Assembly: GCA_964195545.1 (NCBI GenBank)
Contig: CAXMQQ010000031.1
Span: forward strand, 1-55,066
Source of the DNA: JAHEEL01 sp964195545
GTDB lineage: Bacteria; Actinomycetota; Acidimicrobiia; Spongiisociales; UBA5794
Direction of reading: 5' to 3'
Length of the DNA: 55,066 nucleotides
Position numbers and translations under genes: made by a program
Shown: in pieces, positions 8,874 through 18,028 of the stretch
Numbering within the stretch: the stretch's first letter is position 1
Layout: each line of letters begins with the position of its first letter
The notes under the pieces: generated by a model
What the model was told of the DNA's origin: nothing
Databases searched by the model: none
What the model saw: the letters and a program-made list of their open reading frames with translations, nothing else

Positions 8874-9200
8874 CACGGCGGCCTTCTTGGAAGCGAAATG
8901 AACGTCGGTGATAGCTCCGTCGTCGTGTTCGCTCACGAGCCGGTGTATCTCGTCGATCGCTGTTCTTGTGGCCGTCGGATCGCTATCGCGGTCTCCTCTC
9001 AACGGAGTAGGGGGGCGGACGAACGCGTAGATCAGCACTCCGATGTAGGGGATAGCGATCACGACAGTCGACCAGATGCCCTTCCACCCGAGCGAGAGGT
9101 CGCTCCGTTTGGCGATGATGTGGGTCAACGCCACGATCCAGATCCCAGCCAATGGAATGACAATGATCGCAATGGCGATCGCCTGTTCGGCGTCGTTCAT
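8853..9200 (-). CDS. Small membrane protein, PLDc_N-like with SHOCT-like tail
   Basis: 115 aa. Two N-terminal transmembrane helices (about residues 7-26 and 40-60) flank a short cytosolic loop with LGWKGIWSTVVIAIPYIGVLIY, the layout of phospholipase-D N-terminal membrane segments (PLDc_N) found alone in many actinobacterial proteins. The tail (DEIHRLVSEHDDGAITDVHF) resembles a short SHOCT-type helix-turn. The start overlaps the stop of the upstream paralogue (ATGA). The final residues are encoded by a heptamer repeat, so the native C-terminus has probably been rewritten. Function unknown. Confidence 0.65.
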   Translation of the reverse strand: MNDAEQAIAIAIIVIPLAGIWIVALTHIIAKRSDLSLGWKGIWSTVVIAIPYIGVLIYAFVRPPTPLRGDRDSDPTATRTAIDEIHRLVSEHDDGAITDVHFASKKAAVLGLGIP

Positions 9201-9574
9201 GTCGTTGCGGATCCGAGAAGTTTGTCCTTCTCCCTCTGGAACTCGTCGTCGGTGAGGATCGACTTGTCGCGAAGATCAGCGAGTCGTTCGAGTTGGTCGG
9301 CGACATCTGCCGCACCGGGCGGTGAACCGTCTGGATCTGACGGCGCTGAGGGAGGCGAGATCGGCCGGTGATCCGCTGTCGAGGCTTCGGAGTCTCGGAG
9401 GATGAAGTAGATGAGCATACCGATGAGCGGGAGGAGCACGATCGCGATCGCCCACAATGCCTTGGCTATTCCAGAGAGGTCCGGTCGCTGGAAGAGGTCG
9501 ACGAGTGTGAAGGCCCACAGCATGATGAGCGGCACGAAGATCATCAGCACGAGGAAAACCTGCCAGAAGGTCAT
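9197..9574 (-). CDS. PLDc_N plus SHOCT domain membrane protein
   Basis: 125 aa. Residues 1-60 hold two transmembrane helices with the PLDc_N pattern (WAFTLVDLFQRPDLSGIAKALWAIAIVLLPLIGMLIYF split by a basic loop). A proline-rich linker leads to a clear SHOCT motif at the C-terminus (LERLADLRDKSILTDDEFQREKDKLL), a short oligomerisation-type domain. The ATG at 9574 is preceded by AAGGAG; an upstream extension of the frame lacks coding character. It is translationally coupled to its smaller paralogue downstream, suggesting they form a hetero-oligomer in the membrane. Physiological role unknown. Confidence 0.75.
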   Translation of the reverse strand: MTFWQVFLVLMIFVPLIMLWAFTLVDLFQRPDLSGIAKALWAIAIVLLPLIGMLIYFILRDSEASTADHRPISPPSAPSDPDGSPPGAADVADQLERLADLRDKSILTDDEFQREKDKLLGSATT

Positions 9575-9664
9575 GTCCGCTCCTTGTCGGGATGTCTCAT
9601 CGTAATCGGAGGTACTCAACCTTGGTTGATTCCTGCCGATAGTTACGGGAACGGATCGGAGATC

Positions 9665-11725
9665 ATGCGAGGACCTGGATCGTGGGTGCGGGGACGCACC
9701 GCCTCGACATCGAACATGGACGGATCGACACGGCTGCCGGGACGGCCTATTGGACGGTACGTTCTCGCGCTCGTATTGATCGGCTTGCTGGCCATTCTCT
9801 CGACATTTGCCACGCACCGAGCTCTCAGCGCACAGGCCCGAGATGCCACGGTGCTGGAGTACGGGTTGAGACAGGGCTACCTCGCAGCACGCGTAGCTGA
9901 ACTGTCGGATCAGGCCGTCGGTGGCCTCTCGCAGTCGCTCAGCACAGAGCTCGATGAGAGCATCGACGAGATCTCACGCGTGCATGATGCATTCGGTGAG
10001 GGGGACCCAGAACTCGATCTCCCCGCCATGACCAACACCGATACCGGAGCCTTCTTGGTCGATGCAGAGTCCCCGCTCGATGCCTTCCTCGGAGCCACGA
10101 ATCAGATTCAGTATGCAGTCGGAGTCGGAGGCAGGCCGCCACAGGCCGTCGCTGATGCCGTTGCGGATACCTCCGCCGAGTACGGCCGCGCGATGCAGCG
10201 TGTTGTTGCGTCCTACCTCCGCACGTCGGGGGAACAAGTCGTCGCCGTGGAACGGACCGAGTACTTCCTCCTGATCGTAACCCTTGTCCTGCTCGTGCTC
10301 GAGGGGCTGTTCCTATTCCGACCAGCCGTTCGCAGCCTCCGACGATCGTGGAGCGAGAGCAGCGAAGCCCACCGCTCCGAGCGAGAACTCGACCAACGGC
10401 GTCTCAACTACCTCGCCCGATATGACCCTCTGACCGGACTCATCAACCGGACCCTCTTCTCGGATCGACTCGAGGGTGCGGTGGCACGTGCTCGGAGAGA
10501 CGGCTCGGTGGTTGCGCTCATGTTCCTTGACCTTGACGGTTTCAAAGAGGTGAACGACCGGCTCGGTCATGCTGTCGGCGACGCGCTCCTGCGCCAGGCC
10601 GCCGAACGGATCGTCGCCTCAGTTCGGGAGTCCGACACCGTTGCCCGGCTCGGAGGAGACGAATTCACTGTAATCCTCGAAGGTGGCCAGCGAGTAGAGG
10701 ACGCAGGTCAAGTGGCAACGAAGATCCTGCGTAGGCTCGCTACTCCCTATCGCGTCGGCGGTGAGGAGATCGTTATCACCTCATCCATGGGCATCGCTGC
10801 ATACCCCCTCGACGGAGAGACCACCGAGGACCTGCTCAAGGGCGCCGACATCGCGATGTACAGCGCCAAGGACGCCGGTCGCAACACCTATGAGTTCTAC
10901 ACAACTGAACTCCGCGACCGTACGAGCCAGCGACTCGCCCTGCTCGACGGACTCCGCAAAGCGATCGACTCAGACGAAGGCCTGTACTTGTTGTATCAAC
11001 CGAAAGTCGATGTCGAGAGACGAATGGTGATCGGGGTTGAAGCGCTGGTTCGTTGGGAGCATCCCGAATTTGGAATGGTTCCAACCGAGGAATTCATCCG
11101 CCTGGCTGAGGAGACAGATCTGATCGTTCCACTCGGGCAGTGGGTGCTCGATCAAGCCTGTTTGCAGATGAGATCCTGGCTCGATGAGGGTCTACCGCCC
11201 ATGCGGGTATCCGTGAACCTCTCTGCTCGTCAGTTCCGAGTCGGCAACCTCGTCGAGACTGTTGTCGCTTCGCTAGCAGCGGCGCGACTCAATCCGCGAT
11301 TTCTCGACGTCGAGCTTACGGAAGGGACCCTCCTCACCGACCTCGAGGAGACCAGGCGGGCCCTCGAGCGGCTCCGGGACGTCGGCGTCACGGTGAGCAT
11401 CGACGACTTCGGTACGGGCTACTCGTCACTCGGCTACTTGACCCAACTGCCGATCGACACGCTGAAGATCGATCGCTCGTTCATCGCGGACGGTCTCACC
11501 AACAGGGACGGCATCGCCGTTTCCTCGGCGATCATCGGTCTGGCCAGAACGCTCCGACTCGACGTGGTCGCAGAGGGTGTCGAAACGGAAGAGCAGTTGC
11601 GCTTCCTCGGTGAGCTTGGGTGTGACACAATCCAGGGCTTCCTGATCTCCCGTCCGATCCAAGGTGATGAGATCCTCGGCTTCGTAGAAGCCTTCGCAAG
11701 CGAGTCCGTAGTCGGTATTCGGTAG
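9665..11725 (+). CDS. Membrane GGDEF-EAL cyclic-di-GMP protein
   Basis: 686 aa. One transmembrane helix near 31-50, an extracytoplasmic helical sensor region to about 198, and a second helix near 200-220, then a GGDEF domain (about 250-410) and an EAL domain (about 430-680). The diguanylate cyclase site is intact (RLGGDEFTVIL, near 328) and an inhibitory I-site RESD stands exactly five residues before it. The EAL domain keeps VEALVRWEHP, NLSARQF, VELTEG, DDFGTGYSSL, KIDRSFI and EGVET. Both synthesis and hydrolysis of c-di-GMP are therefore possible. The ATG at 9665 is preceded by GGAG; a second ATG at 9716 has no ribosome binding site. The last residues come from a heptamer repeat. Confidence 0.88.
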   Translation: MRGPGSWVRGRTASTSNMDGSTRLPGRPIGRYVLALVLIGLLAILSTFATHRALSAQARDATVLEYGLRQGYLAARVAELSDQAVGGLSQSLSTELDESIDEISRVHDAFGEGDPELDLPAMTNTDTGAFLVDAESPLDAFLGATNQIQYAVGVGGRPPQAVADAVADTSAEYGRAMQRVVASYLRTSGEQVVAVERTEYFLLIVTLVLLVLEGLFLFRPAVRSLRRSWSESSEAHRSERELDQRRLNYLARYDPLTGLINRTLFSDRLEGAVARARRDGSVVALMFLDLDGFKEVNDRLGHAVGDALLRQAAERIVASVRESDTVARLGGDEFTVILEGGQRVEDAGQVATKILRRLATPYRVGGEEIVITSSMGIAAYPLDGETTEDLLKGADIAMYSAKDAGRNTYEFYTTELRDRTSQRLALLDGLRKAIDSDEGLYLLYQPKVDVERRMVIGVEALVRWEHPEFGMVPTEEFIRLAEETDLIVPLGQWVLDQACLQMRSWLDEGLPPMRVSVNLSARQFRVGNLVETVVASLAAARLNPRFLDVELTEGTLLTDLEETRRALERLRDVGVTVSIDDFGTGYSSLGYLTQLPIDTLKIDRSFIADGLTNRDGIAVSSAIIGLARTLRLDVVAEGVETEEQLRFLGELGCDTIQGFLISRPIQGDEILGFVEAFASESVVGIR

Positions 11726-11742
11726 TCGGCAGTCGGCAGTCG
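11708..11742. repeat. Heptamer tandem repeat, five units of G[TC]A[GT]TCG
   Basis: GTAGTCG, GTATTCG, GTAGTCG, GCAGTCG, GCAGTCG in perfect 7-base register. It encodes the last residues and the stop codon of the GGDEF-EAL gene. Confidence 0.75.
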
Positions 11743-11763
11743 ATACTGGATCTTGCGCATGGC

Positions 11764-11798
11764 TCGTATCTCGTATCCACTATCTCAAATCTCGTCTC
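11764..11798. repeat. Heptamer tandem repeat, five units of the TCGTATC type
   Basis: TCGTATC, TCGTATC, CACTATC, TCAAATC, TCGTCTC, a second sequence class 21 bases after the first array and ending one base before the -10 hexamer of the ABC-F gene. Confidence 0.7.
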
Positions 11799-11804
11799 TA
11801 CCGT
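11799..11804 (+). promoter_or_regulatory. Putative -10 element (TACCGT) for leaderless ABC-F mRNA
   Basis: Ends 6 bases before the ATG at 11811, so transcription would start on the A of the start codon. No Shine-Dalgarno is present between (TCCCCC). Confidence 0.5.
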
Positions 11805-11810
11805 TCCCCC

Positions 11811-13409
11811 ATGATCCTCGTCCGTGACCTCGCTGTCGACGCTGGTGCCCGGCGCCTCCTGTCCGATACTTCCTTCTCCGTGCAGGCAGGAGACCGGATC
11901 GGTTTCGTGGGCCCCAACGGTGCTGGCAAGACAACCTTGATGCGCACGCTCGCGGGGTTGCATGAGCCGGCTGAAGGAACGGTCGTGCGGAGCGGGAACA
12001 TTGGGTATCTCTCGCAGGAAGCGGCGCTGGAGAATCTCGACGATCCGGGCGTGACCGCTCTCGAACGCGTGCTGATGGCTCGCGATATCGGAACGATCGA
12101 ACGTCAGATGGAGGTCACCCGCCAGCAGATGGAAGATACCGACGGTGCCGACCGGGACCGGCTGATCCGCCGATTCGGACGGCTCGACGATGAGTTCACG
12201 GCACGCGGCGGATACGTCGCGAAGGCTGAGGCCAAACGATTCGCATCCTCCCTCGGCATCGAGTCTGCCGATTTGGATCAACCGGTTGCCACGATGTCCG
12301 GAGGGCAGCGACGGCGCGTCGAGCTCGCCAGAATCCTCTTCGCTGAGACCACGACACTGCTCCTCGACGAGCCGACGAATCACCTCGACATGGACGCGAA
12401 GGCCTGGCTGGTGGGGTTCCTCGCCGACTACGAAGGCGGACTCCTCATCGTTTCACACGATCTGCCGCTGCTCGATGAGTCGATCACGTCGGTGTTGGCG
12501 GTCGAGGACGGTCGCATCGAGCCGTTCCGGGGCAACTACTCGTACTACATCGAGGAACATGAACAGCGGAGATCCCAACGTCTGCGGGAGCGTCGCCAAC
12601 AGGAAGCGAAGATCGCACGCCTCGAGGAGGGCATCCGACGATTCAAAGGATCCTCCGAATCGATGGCCCGGCGCGCACGTACATGGGAGACACGGGTTCG
12701 CAGGATGCAGAACGATCTCGTTGATGTCCAACGTGTCCGGAGGAAAGTTGCACTCCGGTTTCCCCAGCCCGTTCCTTCCGGACGGACGCCGCTGCGTGCG
12801 GACGGACTCGCGAAGGCCTACGGACACAATGTCGTGTTCGTTGACGTGGATGTCGACGTCGACCGTGAAGAACGGCTGATCATCATGGGCCTCAACGGTG
12901 CTGGCAAGACGACACTTCTGAAGATCCTCGCCGGCGTGGAGGAGGCCGACCTGGGATCCGTCGAGACCGGCTACCAGGCGGCACCCGGCTACTACGCCCA
13001 GGAGCATGAAGACATCACCTACGGCGTAGCGGTGCTCGACATCATGCGAGGAGTGAGTCGGCTGCCGGACCGTGAACTGCGATCGGTCCTGGGCCACTTC
13101 CTTCTCGCCGACAAGTTCGACCAGGATGCTGGAACGCTCTCCGGTGGTGAGAAGACGAAGCTGGCGCTGGCCCGACTCGTTGTGACGGGTCACAACGTGC
13201 TGCTGCTCGACGAGCCCACGAACAACCTCGACCCGCAGGCGAAAGAGGCGCTCCTTGAAGCCCTCCGGCAGTACGAGGGGACGCTTGTCCTCGTGAGCCA
13301 CGACACTGACTTCGTCGCTGCTCTGAATCCAGACCGCGTCATCCTGATGCCAGAAGGCGATCAGGCCTACTTCGATGAGTCGATGCTCGACCTGGTCGCA
13401 CTGGCCTGA
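11811..13409 (+). CDS. ABC-F family ATPase (translation factor type)
   Basis: 532 aa, no transmembrane segments, two tandem ABC domains. Domain 1: Walker A GPNGAGKTT (34-42), signature MSGGQRRRVELARI (about 162), Walker B LLLDEPTNHLD. Domain 2: GLNGAGKTT (about 360), LSGGEKTKLALARL (about 443), VLLLDEPTNNLD. Between them a highly basic helical linker (about 245-300, rich in Arg) corresponds to the P-site tRNA interaction motif of ABC-F proteins. ABC-F proteins act on ribosomes, either as housekeeping factors (EttA/Uup type) or as antibiotic-resistance protection proteins; sequence by eye does not decide. Leaderless start is likely. Confidence 0.88.
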   Translation: MILVRDLAVDAGARRLLSDTSFSVQAGDRIGFVGPNGAGKTTLMRTLAGLHEPAEGTVVRSGNIGYLSQEAALENLDDPGVTALERVLMARDIGTIERQMEVTRQQMEDTDGADRDRLIRRFGRLDDEFTARGGYVAKAEAKRFASSLGIESADLDQPVATMSGGQRRRVELARILFAETTTLLLDEPTNHLDMDAKAWLVGFLADYEGGLLIVSHDLPLLDESITSVLAVEDGRIEPFRGNYSYYIEEHEQRRSQRLRERRQQEAKIARLEEGIRRFKGSSESMARRARTWETRVRRMQNDLVDVQRVRRKVALRFPQPVPSGRTPLRADGLAKAYGHNVVFVDVDVDVDREERLIIMGLNGAGKTTLLKILAGVEEADLGSVETGYQAAPGYYAQEHEDITYGVAVLDIMRGVSRLPDRELRSVLGHFLLADKFDQDAGTLSGGEKTKLALARLVVTGHNVLLLDEPTNNLDPQAKEALLEALRQYEGTLVLVSHDTDFVAALNPDRVILMPEGDQAYFDESMLDLVALA

Positions 13410-13431
13410 TCCGAACGCTACCCGTTCGGAT
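13409..13431 (+). terminator. Hairpin at the ABC-F stop codon
   Basis: Perfect 9-bp stem ATCCGAACG / CGTTCGGAT with loop CTACC, beginning at the last base of the TGA stop. No T-run follows. Confidence 0.6.
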
Positions 13432-13437
13432 GTAGCC

Positions 13438-13451
13438 GGTACTCGGTACTC
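13438..13451. repeat. Heptamer tandem repeat, GGTACTC x2
   Basis: Two perfect copies immediately after the ABC-F hairpin. The same unit occurs at 8832-8845. Confidence 0.5.
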
Positions 13452-13676
13452 AGAAGATCCGCGGGAAGGCGTTGCCGGGCGGCTCGGTGACCTCCTGGAG
13501 ACCGAGAGAGTCCGCTGCCGATGTGGGACGCATGGAGACGGTCGAGCGTTACGGAGATTCGATCCGGATCGGCGAAGCCCATTCCGGCGGTGCTTTGGTC
13601 GGTGGTGTGTTCGGGGCCATGAGCGACGCCCTGCAAGACCACACGGCGGACCAGACGATCTGAGTGGACCGCTTCT
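13452..13676. other. Intergenic stretch without a convincing gene
   Basis: Short open frames exist on both strands, for example 63 codons from a TTG at 13472 on the plus strand, but none has a ribosome binding site, a recognisable domain or a good start. I see no RNA structure beyond the hairpin at its left edge. Confidence 0.4.
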
Positions 13677-14342
13677 CTACGGAGTCGGTGACCATCCCTG
13701 GGGACCGGGTTCCGACCGATCCTCGGCGGTGAGGCCGGTGGCAGATCCATCGATGACGATCGCCTGATCCTCAGGCCAGAGGCCGGCAGCGATGGCAACA
13801 ATCGAGCGGGTGTGCCCGGTCGACCCCCACTCCACATAGTCCACGATGGCATCGGGATCGCCGAAGCCTCCGCTCGAATAGAGACCGATCTCGCCGGAAC
13901 CACTCTTCAGCGTCGGCAGGAGACCGGCTGCGGGAATCACCAACTCAGGGTCGGACTCCTCAGCGATGCTCACGGTGATCGCTTTGCCGGGAGCGATGAC
14001 CGTCGAGGGGATCTCGAGGTAGTACGGATGGATTGCGACCCAGAACCCGGTGAGGTCACCGGCGTCGGGTCCGAGATTTCCGATCTCGATCGTGCCACTC
14101 TCGCCGAACACCACGCTCCCGATCACGAATCTTGCATTGCCGGTGATGATGGTGGTGGTCGTCGTCTCGGGTGCCGTCGTCCCCTCCTCATCGCCTTGAA
14201 CCGTTGTGGTTGGTGACGGCGTTGTCGGCTCGAGCGTGGAGCCGCCCTCTGAATCCGGGGACGTTCCGCTGCCGGTGCAGGCGGAGAGCATGAGTAGGAG
14301 AGCGATCGCGGCGAATTTCACGGCCATCAGACTATCGCTCAT
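13677..14342 (-). CDS. Secreted lipoprotein, lamin-tail-like domain
   Basis: 221 aa. A lipoprotein signal peptide ends in LSA-Cys22. A Thr/Ser/Pro-rich linker follows (about 28-66), ending in a run of threonines, typical of cell-envelope tethers. The remaining 150 residues form a beta-rich domain (GTIEIGNLGPDAGDLTGFWV, IPSTVIAPGKAITVS, ADPDAIVDYVEWGS-like end) resembling the lamin-tail (LTD) fold found in extracellular bacterial proteins. Assignment to LTD is by pattern only. The start at 14342 overlaps the FetB-type gene by 11 bases; an internal ATG at 14327 would abolish the overlap. Function unknown. Confidence 0.7.
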   Translation of the reverse strand: MSDSLMAVKFAAIALLLMLSACTGSGTSPDSEGGSTLEPTTPSPTTTVQGDEEGTTAPETTTTTIITGNARFVIGSVVFGESGTIEIGNLGPDAGDLTGFWVAIHPYYLEIPSTVIAPGKAITVSIAEESDPELVIPAAGLLPTLKSGSGEIGLYSSGGFGDPDAIVDYVEWGSTGHTRSIVAIAAGLWPEDQAIVIDGSATGLTAEDRSEPGPQGWSPTP

Positions 14343-15108
14343 TCGGTAGATGCACTGCTCTCTGATCGGATGTGAACAACGTTCTGCTCAAACCGAGGGC
14401 CACGGTGCTCGTCGACAGGGCGACCGAGCCGAGGACCAGATACATCACAACAACCTGCACCCGAACGGCCTCCATTGGATCGACTCCTGCGAGGATGAGG
14501 CCGGTCATCGCTCCGGGGAGGAAGACGATTCCCACGGCTTTCGTCGTCTCGATCTGCGGCACCAGGGCGGTCTTGAGCGCAGAGCGTAAGTAGGGGCGGA
14601 ACGCCTCATGGGAGCGGAATCCCAACGCCAGACGGACTTCGATGAGCGGGTGTTTCTCTTTGAATTCTGCGACGATTCGCGTGGCAACCAGAACGGTCGC
14701 CGTCATGGAGTTCCCGATCATCATCCCGGCGAGAGGAACGAGCGTGCGGGGCTCGAGTGGGAATACACCGAGACCGAAGAGGAGACCGAGGATCACGAGC
14801 GATGTGATGCTGAACGCGGCGAGAGCGAGCCAGCGGACCCGCGGAACTTCGGGTGCGCGTCGGGCAACGACGTTTGCGGCGAAGGGGAGCATGACGATCA
14901 CCCATACGAATGACCACCACAGTGATTGACCCGGGCGGAGGAGAACCGTGAGGACGAGTCCGACAGCGAGCAGTTGAACGAGGGCACGGATCGAGGCCCA
15001 CAGAATCTGGCGTTCGAGACCGAGGCGTTGCCGGGTCGAGAGCGCGATCGCGACGACTACGAGCGATGAAGCGAGGGCCAGGCCTACGAAGGAGACATCC
15101 GTATTCAT
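14332..15108 (-). CDS. fetB: FetB-type ABC permease (UPF0014 family)
   Basis: 258 aa, the usual FetB length, with about seven transmembrane helices. Signature blocks are RQRLGLERQILWASIRALVQLL near the N-terminus, LVPLAGMMIGNSM, and VRLALGFRSHEAFRPYLRSALKTALVPQIETTKAVGIVFLPGAMTGLILAGVDP broken across the middle, where the conserved loop contacts the ATPase. FetAB exports iron in E. coli and eases oxidative stress. The partner ATPase FetA is not adjacent here; the downstream gene is a lipoprotein. Start at ATG 15108; the frame continues upstream over the divergent acyltransferase gene without coding character. Confidence 0.85.
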   Translation of the reverse strand: MNTDVSFVGLALASSLVVVAIALSTRQRLGLERQILWASIRALVQLLAVGLVLTVLLRPGQSLWWSFVWVIVMLPFAANVVARRAPEVPRVRWLALAAFSITSLVILGLLFGLGVFPLEPRTLVPLAGMMIGNSMTATVLVATRIVAEFKEKHPLIEVRLALGFRSHEAFRPYLRSALKTALVPQIETTKAVGIVFLPGAMTGLILAGVDPMEAVRVQVVVMYLVLGSVALSTSTVALGLSRTLFTSDQRAVHLPNER

Positions 15109-15176
15109 CAACCCGAGTATCGACGATATTGTGGGGCTGAGAAAATCGGAGAAGAGCAGACGATGAAGGGATAAGC

Positions 15177-17936
15177 GTGAGCGATCGATACGAAGCGCCG
15201 TTGACAGTCTCAGACCCGCCACCCGGGTATCCGAATGAATGGGTGCAGGACGCGGTGATGAAGGGCGGTGAGACGATCCGCATCCGGCCGATCGCTCCGA
15301 GCGACCGCGACGTACTCCAAGCCATGGTTCGGGGTCTCTCCCGCCAGAGCACATACTTCCGCTTCTTCCGGGTGAAGGAAGAGCTTGAACCGGAAGAGCT
15401 CGATCGTTTCACGCAGCTCGATTATCACGAGGACATGGCATTCGTAGCGATCCGCGAAGGTCAACTCGTCGGTGTCGGCAGATACAACACGACTCCGGAC
15501 GACCCGACGATCGCGGAGGCAGCGTTCGCGGTCTCCGACGACTACCAGCAGCAGGGGATCGGAACGCTGCTGCTCTATCGGCTGACGGCGTACGCCCGCA
15601 CACAGGAGATCACCGGGTTCCGTGCCCACCTGCTCGCCGACAACCACGTGATGATGCGTGTCTTCCGAGCGTCGGGGTACGGAGTGACTCGGCATCTCGA
15701 CGAAGGCGTCTACACCGTCGCATTCCCAACGGAGGAGTCTGACGAGAGCACCGCTGTTCGCGATGATCGTGAGCAACGGGCGGCTGCACAGTCGATGATG
15801 CCGCTCATGGCGCCACAGTCGGTCGCCGTCATCGGGGCGAGCCGCGACGCCTCATCGATCGGTGGTCGACTCTTCAACAACCTGATCAACGGCGACTTCA
15901 GCGGACCGGTCTATCCGGTCAACCCGACCTCACCTGTCGTACGGTCTGTTGCTGCCTATTCGACGGTCCTCGACATCCCCGGCAGCGTCGACCTTGCCTT
16001 CATCGTCGTCTCCTCGAAGCGCGTCATTCAGACGGTCGAACAATGCATCGAGAAGGGCGTTCGTGCACTGGTCGTGATCTCTGCAGGGTTCTCCGAAGTT
16101 GGAGGATCGGGAACGGAACTTGAGGCCGAACTCCTCGATCTCGTTCGTTCAGTCGGGATCCGAATGGTTGGACCCAACTGCATGGGCCTGCTGAACACCG
16201 ATCCGGCGATCAGCCTCGACGGCCAGTTCGGACCGATCCGTCCGCCACGTGGGAACGTCGCCCTCTCATCCCAGTCCGGTGCGCTCGGACTCGCGATCCT
16301 CGACTACACGGCGCGGCACAACATCGGCATATCGACCTTCGTGTCGGTCGGGAATCTCGCTGATGTCTCTGGTGACGACCTGCTTCTCTACTGGGAAGAT
16401 GACCCGTCGACCGACGTGATCCTCCTGTACATGGAGTCCTTCGGAAATCCGCGACGATTCGCCCGATTCGCCAGGCGGATCGCGCGAAAGAAGCCGATTG
16501 TCGCCGTCAAGTCCGGTCGTACGGCATCCGGTGCTCGCGCCGCGAGCAGCCACACGGGATCACTGGCGAGCCTCGACGTTGCCGTCGACGCGCTCTTCCA
16601 CCAGACGGGTGTGATTCGCGTCGACACACTTGAGGAGCTGTTCGACGTCACAAGCCTCTTGTCGAACGAGCCGGTGCCCAAGGGGAGACGCGTCGGCATC
16701 GTGACCAACGCCGGTGGACCGGCGATCCTCGCGGTGGATGGACTCGAATCCCGCGGTCTTGAAGTACCTGTCCTTTCAGATGGTCTGCAGCAGCGGCTGC
16801 GCGAGTTCCTCTCACCCGAGGCCGCTGTTCGGAACCCGGTCGACATGATCGCGGCAGCAGGGGCCACCGAGTACCGCAGCGTGCTCGAAGCGATGCTCGC
16901 ATCCGACGAACTCGATGCCGTCATCGCCATCTACATTCCGGCGTCACCGGTCGGTGTCGCTGAGATCCAGAGCACGATTCGCGACGTTGGGGAAGCCCAC
17001 GAAGACGACAAGACCTTCCTCGCCGTGTTCATGCAGTCCGGCAAGGTCTCGGACGATGCTCCGAATGTGCGGTCGAGCGTGCCCGAGTTCGCGTTCCCCG
17101 AGCGTGCTGCCAGAGCGCTATACGACGCCGTCCGGTACGGCGAGTGGCTCGCTCAACCCGAGGGCGAGATCCCCGAGTTTGCGGATCTCGACCCGGAGCG
17201 TGCTCGTACCGCGCTCGACGCGGCCCTTGGCGCAATGGACGATGAAGGAGATTGGCTCGATCCAGACACCGTCGACACGATCCTCGAGTCCTACGGGCTC
17301 CGGGTCCCTGCCGCTTCGGTCGTGGAGAGCGAGGAGCAGGCGGTCGAACGCGCTGCCGCAATCGGCGGACCCGTCGTGCTCAAGGTCATCTCACCGTCGG
17401 CGCTCCACAAATCTGACGTTGGTGGTGTCGTGCTCGATATCGAGGGCGACGCCGCTGTGCGAGATGCGTATCGGCAAGTCACAGCAGCCGTACCCGATCC
17501 GGAAGGTGTTCTCCTCCAAGAGTTCGTTTCCGGCGGGCATGAGATCCTGATCGGAATGGTCGAGGACCCCAACTTCGGCCCGCTCGTGGTATTCGGTCTC
17601 GGCGGCGTCTTCGTGGAACTCATCGGGGACGTGGCGTTCCGTATCCATCCGCTCACCGATCTCGACGTGGATGAGATGATCGCGTCGGTGAAGTCGGCGC
17701 GACTGCTCGAGGGATACCGGGGCGGCGAAGCCGGTGACATCGACGCTGTCAAGGATGCCCTCCTACGCGTCTCGGCCCTGATCGAGGACATCCCCGAGAT
17801 GGTTGAGATGGATATGAACCCGGTCAAAGTGGGAACCCCCGGTGACGGTGTACGCGTGGTTGACGCCCGAATCAAGGTGAAGCCGTCCGATGGTGTGTTC
17901 TATCCGAGCCGGGCCGATTTCCCGACGGCCCTCTAG
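15177..17936 (+). CDS. GNAT acetyltransferase fused to NDP-forming acyl-CoA synthetase (Pat-type)
   Basis: 919 aa, GTG start preceded by GAAGGGA. Residues 30-185 are a GNAT domain (acetyl-CoA loop QQQGIGTLLLYRL near 123-135, then DNHVMMRVFRASGY). Residues 205-330 are a CoA-binding Rossmann unit (SVAVIGASRDASSIGG). Residues 340-690 are succinyl-CoA-ligase-like, with the phosphohistidine segment ASSHTGSLASLD. Residues 690-919 are ATP-grasp (GPVVLKVISPSALHKSDVGG, EFVSGGHEILIGMVEDPNFG, EMDMNPVKV). Proteins of this architecture acylate lysines of acyl-CoA synthetases and other enzymes; the GNAT-first order is the actinobacterial arrangement. The synthetase half may be regulatory. The sirtuin at 51010 would be the opposing deacylase. 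Confidence 0.88.
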   Translation: MSDRYEAPLTVSDPPPGYPNEWVQDAVMKGGETIRIRPIAPSDRDVLQAMVRGLSRQSTYFRFFRVKEELEPEELDRFTQLDYHEDMAFVAIREGQLVGVGRYNTTPDDPTIAEAAFAVSDDYQQQGIGTLLLYRLTAYARTQEITGFRAHLLADNHVMMRVFRASGYGVTRHLDEGVYTVAFPTEESDESTAVRDDREQRAAAQSMMPLMAPQSVAVIGASRDASSIGGRLFNNLINGDFSGPVYPVNPTSPVVRSVAAYSTVLDIPGSVDLAFIVVSSKRVIQTVEQCIEKGVRALVVISAGFSEVGGSGTELEAELLDLVRSVGIRMVGPNCMGLLNTDPAISLDGQFGPIRPPRGNVALSSQSGALGLAILDYTARHNIGISTFVSVGNLADVSGDDLLLYWEDDPSTDVILLYMESFGNPRRFARFARRIARKKPIVAVKSGRTASGARAASSHTGSLASLDVAVDALFHQTGVIRVDTLEELFDVTSLLSNEPVPKGRRVGIVTNAGGPAILAVDGLESRGLEVPVLSDGLQQRLREFLSPEAAVRNPVDMIAAAGATEYRSVLEAMLASDELDAVIAIYIPASPVGVAEIQSTIRDVGEAHEDDKTFLAVFMQSGKVSDDAPNVRSSVPEFAFPERAARALYDAVRYGEWLAQPEGEIPEFADLDPERARTALDAALGAMDDEGDWLDPDTVDTILESYGLRVPAASVVESEEQAVERAAAIGGPVVLKVISPSALHKSDVGGVVLDIEGDAAVRDAYRQVTAAVPDPEGVLLQEFVSGGHEILIGMVEDPNFGPLVVFGLGGVFVELIGDVAFRIHPLTDLDVDEMIASVKSARLLEGYRGGEAGDIDAVKDALLRVSALIEDIPEMVEMDMNPVKVGTPGDGVRVVDARIKVKPSDGVFYPSRADFPTAL

Positions 17937-18028
17937 GTGAGTCGCCGGCGATCCATCCTTGGGATTGCCCGGCAGACCTCCAACTGAACTGCCACAATGA
18001 CTTTGAAGGCCGACGAGAGGGACACAGG

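Noticed and set aside
11811..13409. ABC-F protein as an antibiotic-resistance determinant
   Set aside because: Housekeeping ABC-F proteins look the same at this level; no resistance genes or mobile elements flank it.
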